Part shown: positions 58,430 through 64,000 of the stretch, piece after piece | Layout: each line of letters starts with the position of its first letter | Numbering within the stretch: the first letter of the stretch is position 1 | NCBI GenBank assembly: GCA_030562195.1 | Contig: CM060200.1 | Coordinates: 40,211,084-40,275,083, forward strand | Reading direction: 5' to 3' | DNA length: 64,000 nt | Origin: Nipponacmea schrenckii | Taxonomy: Eukaryota > Mollusca > Gastropoda > Lottiidae | The notes under the pieces: model-generated | Told to the model about the DNA's origin: nothing | The model's database searches: none | Seen by the model: only the letters and a program-made list of their open reading frames with translations | Position numbers and translations under genes: made by a program

Positions 58430-58469
58430 TAATTGTACCATAGCCAACCTAAAAATGATGTTACGGAAG

Positions 58470-61400
58470 CTACAAATGTTCAACAATCATATTGTTAGAG
58501 TTTTTTCCCAGGTTGGGTTGAACGGTGTTATTTTTCTGTGGTTTACTGCTGTCATGGCGGGTAATTTTGGTCAAAGTTACTGGACTTTTGGTACGTTCCT
58601 GAGCTCTTTCTCTCATATTGATACCACTGGTGATAAGTTCACCGAAACCTTCTTGGTGAGCAAATGCATAACCTGATCGAATTGATCTCGTACTTCTACG
58701 CATGGTAGATTGTCTTCGAATGTTGAGATCTCGCGATCGTGACTTTGTTTTCTTCATACGTTGTCGAAGTCGCACTTTGTCTGTTAGACTTGGAGTTATG
58801 TTGGTCTGATAAAAACGATATGCCACAATGGGAACTAATAACACAGTACAAGTCAGTAGCAGACACAGCCAGAAGTTGGGCGATGAAAACACAGATAACG
58901 CTACACCTACGTATGAATATCCAATTCCGTCCGAATAAAAGGCCAGAATAAAACAGAAATAGTAGATAATACTACCCCAGATCACAAAATGATTAAATCC
59001 TGTCCAATAAGATGTATCTAGAGCACACTGAAAAAGAAAATACACAAGTTACTAGGTCAGATGTCTAAATGCACATGCAGAGTGATGTTTATGTTTTTAA
59101 TGACTAATATCTTAGCTGGACTAAGTAACTAACTTTAGCAACAATATAACCTGCGTTATTAGATTGATACTAAAAAACAAATTGACTAAAAAATGAAATA
59201 AGCCTTAAATTTGAATTGAAGAAAGTTTAATACCACAAAAAGATCCCCAAAAAATTAACATTGACAATATAATAAGATAAATAAAATAATTATTATGGAT
59301 GGTTACTGCTAGACTATTTATTCAACGTTTCAATGTGGTTCTCACACCATCATCGTTAAGCCAATAAAGGATTATTACAACATACTTACTCTAATATTAG
59401 TAGATACGACCAGAATGCCCGCGACTACGGTACCAAACGATTGTAAATCAACTAGATCTTGTCCAGAATTACCGTGTGAATAGAGGAACGCTCCGTATGG
59501 GATGAAAAATAAAATTAGCGAAGTTAACACTCCCTCTCCAACGCTCCATAAAAATTTCTGTTTATTAAAAAGTGCATCCTGTAAACCAGGTGTGTAGAGT
59601 TTGGGATAACGAGTTGAATAATCATCGTTTACATCCTGGAAGGAAATAACACACGACAAATATAAGTAATATAGAATAGATCAGCTTGGTTATACTATAT
59701 AACAATAGAATGCTTGTATGTCTAGAGTGGTCAGATATACCATGTGAAATAAAATAATGAGTTTTACATACTACTCTTCTGCTAGTGATGGGTTAATAGA
59801 ATGGCAATGAGGGAAATATTGCCAGGACAACGGCATTAGCCTACTCTTTTTGCAATTTCCAACTGTCGAGGGATCTTTAACTTGCACAGCCTGTAGCACA
59901 CAGGACCTCATTTATGTCCATTCTGAATGACTAGAAATTTTTCACTTGTCAGGCCCTCCAATCCTTGTAATACCCCACATTTATAATGGCAGCCAATTTG
60001 TCCAGGAGGTTTCTCAAAATCCATCCAGAAACCAGCTTTTCTCATGCCACAAAGAATTCAAGAACAAAGGCAATAACTCTATAAATATTTTTCAATAGGT
60101 TTGATTTTCAATGGAGTTTATCTTTGGGTTAAAATCCAGAAAGAAACCAGCTCTCCATCAAGTCCACAACAATTGTTCGACACAAAGAGACAGACAGTGT
60201 GATGGTGATGTTTAAATTATCGAAATATGAAATCTTTACCTGATCCAACATGGCCAAAACTAAAACAGGAAGTGATGTATAGAACACATTATACAGCGAA
60301 ATAAAATAAGGGTCAAACAATGTCTGAAATAGATCAAATTGAAAAAAAGTTGAAACTGGAGGAGTCTAAGATGATTTATTACAAAACATTATATACAATG
60401 TGTTACCTAGGTAATTATTAGATATACTCACTAGCAAACAATACAATCAAATCCTAAATTATTACATTCTGTGATAGAAAGGTGACTATTGATAAGATGA
60501 AAGCCACTTTCCAATATTATCAATGACTTCATTACAGATTTTTTAACAAGATTTTAACTTACCTGTGCAGAAAATCCACAGAAAAAGGCAAACCAGAAAT
60601 GACACAAAGTAAATGCAAAATTCTTATAGAAAAAATATCGCAGGAATTTACACATTCGTAGATATGACCAACGGCCATGAACTAGTAAGAGTCTTTCGAG
60701 ATAGCGGAACTGAGCGAGGGAGTAATCACTAGCTAATACCGCCTGCATTCCTTCCTGTCCGCTTATACCAACTCCTATATGGGCCACTGAAATATTCAAT
60801 CAATTTATAGTGAAAATATTAAATAAATATAAAAACACAAGAGAATAGGTTAATGGTATAACACACATCTTAATAACATCTTTCAATTCTATTTCTATAC
60901 CACACAAATAGAAGTCCCAAGGTGCCAGATACACATAACAAGTGGTTGCCCAGCAAGATACGCCCACTTTAAAGTATATTTTCTATTTTAACACTGGTTA
61001 AGACTCAATTGTTTGTTGAAATGAACCACAATTTTGGGCCTGTCCAAGATCTGATCAATATTATTAATCGCACATAATTTTTATTTTAATCCAAATACTG
61101 TAGTATCTGTTGAGTTCATAAAGAAATTTTGATGCATTTTTATTTAGTGAAAGGCAATAAACTAGAACAACGTCCCTTGTAAAATAGTCAATATTAAACT
61201 TGTCCAAGATCTCATCAATATATAATGTAACACCAAATCTAATTTAAATTAGATTAAAAAATTGCAGTCTCTCTTTGCAAGCCGATTGTGGAAGGACAGA
61301 CAGACGGACCAACAGATGGACAGACCAACGGACTGGGGTGATGAAAATGTATGACCACAGTATAACATGGGTGTATAAAAATGTAAATGTTTTTATAAAG

Positions 61401-63533
61401 ATTATAATACTTACTCTTGATCATACTAACATCATTGGCCCCATCACCTATAGCTAGTGTTATAGACTTCTTATGTTGTTTTATCATATCCACCACCAGT
61501 GCTTTCTGTAATGGTGTTACTCGACAACATATTATAGCTTTACAGGCTAACCCTAACTCCAAGAATAATCCTTCCAATTCAGGTTTCAATGCATATGCCT
61601 AGAAACAAAATTTATAACAATGAAAAATTATATGATGAGTTGTTTTAAGTATTTTTGTCATCATTCCAGCAAAATAAATACAAGTTTATTTATAAACTGA
61701 TGATGACAATGTAAATTGTAGAAACATTGTGTACAATAAAACTCAGGAATCGTATACCATATAAATTAAACTGCTTTATTTAATATGACCTCTACAAATG
61801 TATGTTGTTTAAGGATCAGACGAATTGTATATTGAGATATTATGTATTTTTGATTTTTTTTGATTTTTTTCTTTCTTTTTTTTTTTTTTTTTTTTCCCAA
61901 TGTATTGCCACATGGGCTGAATGTGAGACAGGACCATGTCCTTGTGTATTGGGCCTAATTCTGACCCATGTAAAATAAAGAGTTTATTATTATTATTATT
62001 AACTAAACTTACTAAACTATTCCCATTTATCACCATAGCGAACTCTCCACATTCTTCTGTATTATTGGGAACATGCCCATTGGAACGTCCATTAGCTATC
62101 ACTACCCCAGATTCTTCCTTTCCACTTTTCAACGCCTTAATTTGATAGACAGCTGCTTGTAGTTCTTTCTGAACCTCCTCCGACGAATCGGAACTGATGA
62201 CAAATGGTTCCTCCATCTCCTCTGTGAGTAGTTTACAGGAATAGCCGATATTGATGGCAGTTTCTGAAAAAAAAATACAGAGAAAAATATACAAACACCT
62301 GACACCACTTGCCAATGAGTGTATCAACTTTATCTTAGTAAGTCTATTTTTTAAAAATTTGGTAGCTCTTTCAGAGAGTCCACATAGCTAATGATGTTTA
62401 TTTGGTATTTAGGTGAGCACTGAGCTCTTATTCTCGAAATCTTAACTTAAAATGACTTCATTATTCATTTGCTTTCTACTCCAAAATGTCGCTTAAGGAT
62501 TATTATTTTAATATCATATTTTTACCTTGTTTGTCTCCAGTAAGAACCCAGATTTTAATACCAGCTTGAGCGAGATTAGCGATTGTTTCTGGTACACCAT
62601 CTTGTAATTTATCTTCTATAGCTGTAGCTCCTATTAATATCAAATTCTTTTCGATTTCTTCATAAACTTCATCTAATTTATCATCACGATTTGTCATTGA
62701 GGTACTGAAATATTAACACGATTGGTCATTGAGGTACTGAAATATTAACACGATTTGTCATTGAGGTACTGAAATATTAACACGATTGGTCATTGAGGTA
62801 CTGAAATATTAACACGATTGGTCATTGAGGTACTGAAATATTAACACGATTTGTCATTGAGGTACTGAAATATTAACACGATTGGTCATTGAGGTACTGA
62901 AATATTAACACGATTTGTCATTGAGGTACTGAAATATTAACACGATTTGTCATTGAGGTACTGAAATATTAACACGATTTGTCATTGAGGTACTGAAATA
63001 TTAACGTTTAGGTACAGATCCAAATCTGATTTGAAATGAAATGAAATGAATGGAGTTTTATATCCTACTGTTCTGCACCTTATGGGCTAATGAAGACGGA
63101 CAATGCCATGCAGTGAGCAATGAGGAAAATTTTGCCATGACTACAGCATTAGCCTTCTTTTTTTTGTGATTTCCAACTGTTGAGAGAATATCTGAATGGA
63201 AGACTGAATTGAAATATTATGACCTATATAAAAGTTATTATGAATTATTAAGTGTGTTATTTCTATTGTTAGAACCATTCATAGTTTCATACGGTTTAGA
63301 CACAACAACAAAACCACGTTAATGATTAGAAGATTGGTTCAAAATTAACTCTCCTTGCATCGTATATCTTAAGACCAAATATATAAAGAAAGGTCACTAT
63401 TATTGACCTATTATTTATATGATTTAGCAACAAACCTTGCAGCATGGTGTTTCTTTTTCCATGTCTCAAAAACATCAGCATCTAATTCTTTATAAGCTAA
63501 ACAGAGAGTTCGTAGTCCTGTTTGAGCAAAATC
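58470..63533 (-). CDS. ATP8B: P4-type phospholipid-transporting ATPase (flippase), ATP8B class, 5'-partial
   Basis: Exons in transcript order: 63533-63436, 62704-62526, 62263-62013, 61598-61415, 60786-60563, 60323-60240, 59635-59390, 59027-58470. These give 607 codons plus stop, and all phases close. P4-ATPases move aminophospholipids to the cytosolic leaflet, usually with a CDC50 partner. Seen: [71 protein letters not shown], the P-domain [26 protein letters not shown], then about six membrane segments (M5-M10: [91 protein letters not shown]). The tail is Arg/Ser-rich with [18 protein letters not shown], typical of ATP8B1/2/4 relatives. The actuator domain and DKTGT phosphorylation site lie beyond the window. 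The paralogue cannot be fixed. Confidence 0.92.
59755..59930 (-). mobile_element. SINE family 1, antisense, 5'-truncated
   Basis: GAGTTTTACATACTACTCTT, GCAATGAGGGAAATATTGCC, CCAACTGTCGAGGGATCTTT and AGCACACAGGACCTCATTT. It lies in an intron of the P4-ATPase. Confidence 0.75.
61678..61775 (-). repeat. Interspersed repeat, single unit
   Basis: AACTGATGATGACAATGTAA, TTGTAGAAACATTGTGTACA and AAACTCAGGAATCGTATACC match the inverse of 38733-38935. Confidence 0.65.
61880..62005 (-). mobile_element. Retroposon-like insert with poly-A next to a splice donor
   Basis: On the minus strand it starts with (TAA)n, runs through CATGGGTCAGAATTAGGCCC and AATACACAAGGACATGGTCC, and ends in a run of about 18 A (plus-strand T run near 61877-61894). 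It begins about 7 bases past the donor GTAAGT of the ATPase exon 62263-62013. An open frame reading through this donor into the insert is not coding. Confidence 0.5.
62701..63005. repeat. 32-bp minisatellite made of an ATPase 3' splice site
   Basis: Ten copies, read on the minus strand as TTAATATTTCAG followed by TACCTCAATGACAAATCGTG. The left-most copy is the true boundary of exon 62704-62526 (AG at 62706-62705, then STSMTNRDD). The unit thus copies 20 exon bases plus 12 intron bases. Some copies read AACCAATCG-type (plus GATTGGTC) instead of GATTTGTC. Since 32 is not a multiple of three and the second unit brings TGA into frame, use of an upstream acceptor would truncate the protein. Confidence 0.95.
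63035..63190 (-). mobile_element. SINE family 1, antisense, 5'-truncated
   Basis: Tail GAAATGAAATGAAATGAATG, then GAGTTTTATATCCTACTGTT, CACCTTATGGGCTAATGAAG and TTTCCAACTGTTGAGAG. It lies directly upstream of the 32-bp array in transcript terms. Confidence 0.8.
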
Positions 63534-63559
63534 CTGAAGAAGAAAGAATAGAAAAGATT

Positions 63560-64000
63560 AAATAACATCAACATGTTTTCTAGGATAGAGGGACAGTTGG
63601 ATTGATGTTTGCTAGGATAGTGGGACAGTTGGATTGATGTTTGCTAGGATAGAGGGACAGTTAGATTGATGTTTGCTAGGATAGAGGGACAGTTAGATTT
63701 GATGTTTGCTAGGATAGTGGGACAGTAGGGATTGATGTTTGCTAGGATAGAGGGACAGTTAAGGATTGATGTTTGCTAGGATAGTGGGACAGTTGGATTG
63801 ATGTTTGCTAGGATAGAGGGACAGTTGGATTGATGTTTGCTAGGATAGTGGGACAGTTGGATTGATGTTTCTAGGATAGGGGAGGTTCTAATAATTATGT
63901 TTGCTAGGTATGACACTGGTTGATGTTTGCTAGGATATGCAGTTCGGATTGATGTTTGCTAGGATAGTGGTTGATAGTTAATTTATGTTTGCTAGGATAG
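63560..64000. repeat. 32-bp minisatellite at the window edge, about 13 copies
   Basis: Units GATGTTTGCTAGGATAGTGG followed by GACAGTTGGATT, homogeneous from 63600 to 63870 and degenerate toward the right edge. It lies in the intron upstream of the first visible ATPase exon and shares no sequence with that exon. Confidence 0.93.

Noticed and set aside
61809..62012. Extension of the ATPase exon with poly-Lys
   Set aside because: Read-through of a good donor (GTAAGT) into a retroposon insert and its poly-A.

Overview
This is a window of animal nuclear DNA, AT-rich, with short exons, GT-AG introns and very heavy repeat content. The organism is most likely a mollusc. The main reasons are three interspersed elements that resemble the bivalve 'pearl' repeats (about 160-bp core tandem units, a CCGT/ACGG tetranucleotide tract, GTGGGCGTAT-type ends) and a tRNA-headed SINE with an ATTTC-repeat tail. 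No operon, prophage, CRISPR array or true tRNA/rRNA gene is visible.

Layout. (1) 1-1592: the last coding exon (40 codons plus stop) of an unrecognised plus-strand gene whose body lies to the left. (2) 4868-17149, plus strand: 16 exons of a SUCO/OPT/SLP1-type SUN-domain protein, complete at the 3' end and lacking its signal-peptide exon(s). (3) 23675-38581, plus strand: a 15-exon gene for a large, mostly disordered protein ending in a gamma-glutamylcyclotransferase-like (GGCT/AIG2-like) domain in which the catalytic Glu position appears to be Val. (4) 45229-49286, plus strand: a complete 4-exon pyroglutamyl-peptidase I gene. (5) 58470-63533, minus strand: the last eight exons of a P4-ATPase (lipid flippase) of ATP8B type, running off the right edge. 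Coding exons were placed by hand from splice sites, reading phase and family similarity, and the phases close exactly for all four multi-exon genes.

Tandem arrays (unit 18-60 bp) fill roughly 12-13 kb, a fifth of the window. The most striking observation is that three of them, in two different genes, are built from a copied intron-exon junction. Each unit carries a 3' splice site plus the first bases of the exon, and the last unit runs into the real exon: SUCO exon 7 (41-bp unit, about 41 copies), SUCO exon 12 (39-bp unit, 11 copies) and a P4-ATPase exon (32-bp unit, 10 copies). These are serial 3' splice-site arrays. For SUCO exon 7 the last acceptor is out of frame and the next-to-last restores the frame. 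For SUCO exon 12 each upstream acceptor adds 13 in-frame coiled-coil residues. For the ATPase, upstream acceptors would introduce stops. SUCO exon 12 also has its donor side copied three times.

Other notable features are a 3.3-kb foldback element with terminal inverted repeats and a 60-bp satellite that reverses strand in the middle, SINE tails lying directly in front of several splice acceptors, palindromic MITEs, a TIR element in the pyroglutamyl-peptidase intron, and a 3.1-kb satellite with higher-order repeats. The genes do not form an obvious functional unit. The neighbouring GGCT-like and pyroglutamyl-peptidase genes both belong to folds of pyroglutamate/gamma-glutamyl chemistry, which may be coincidence.
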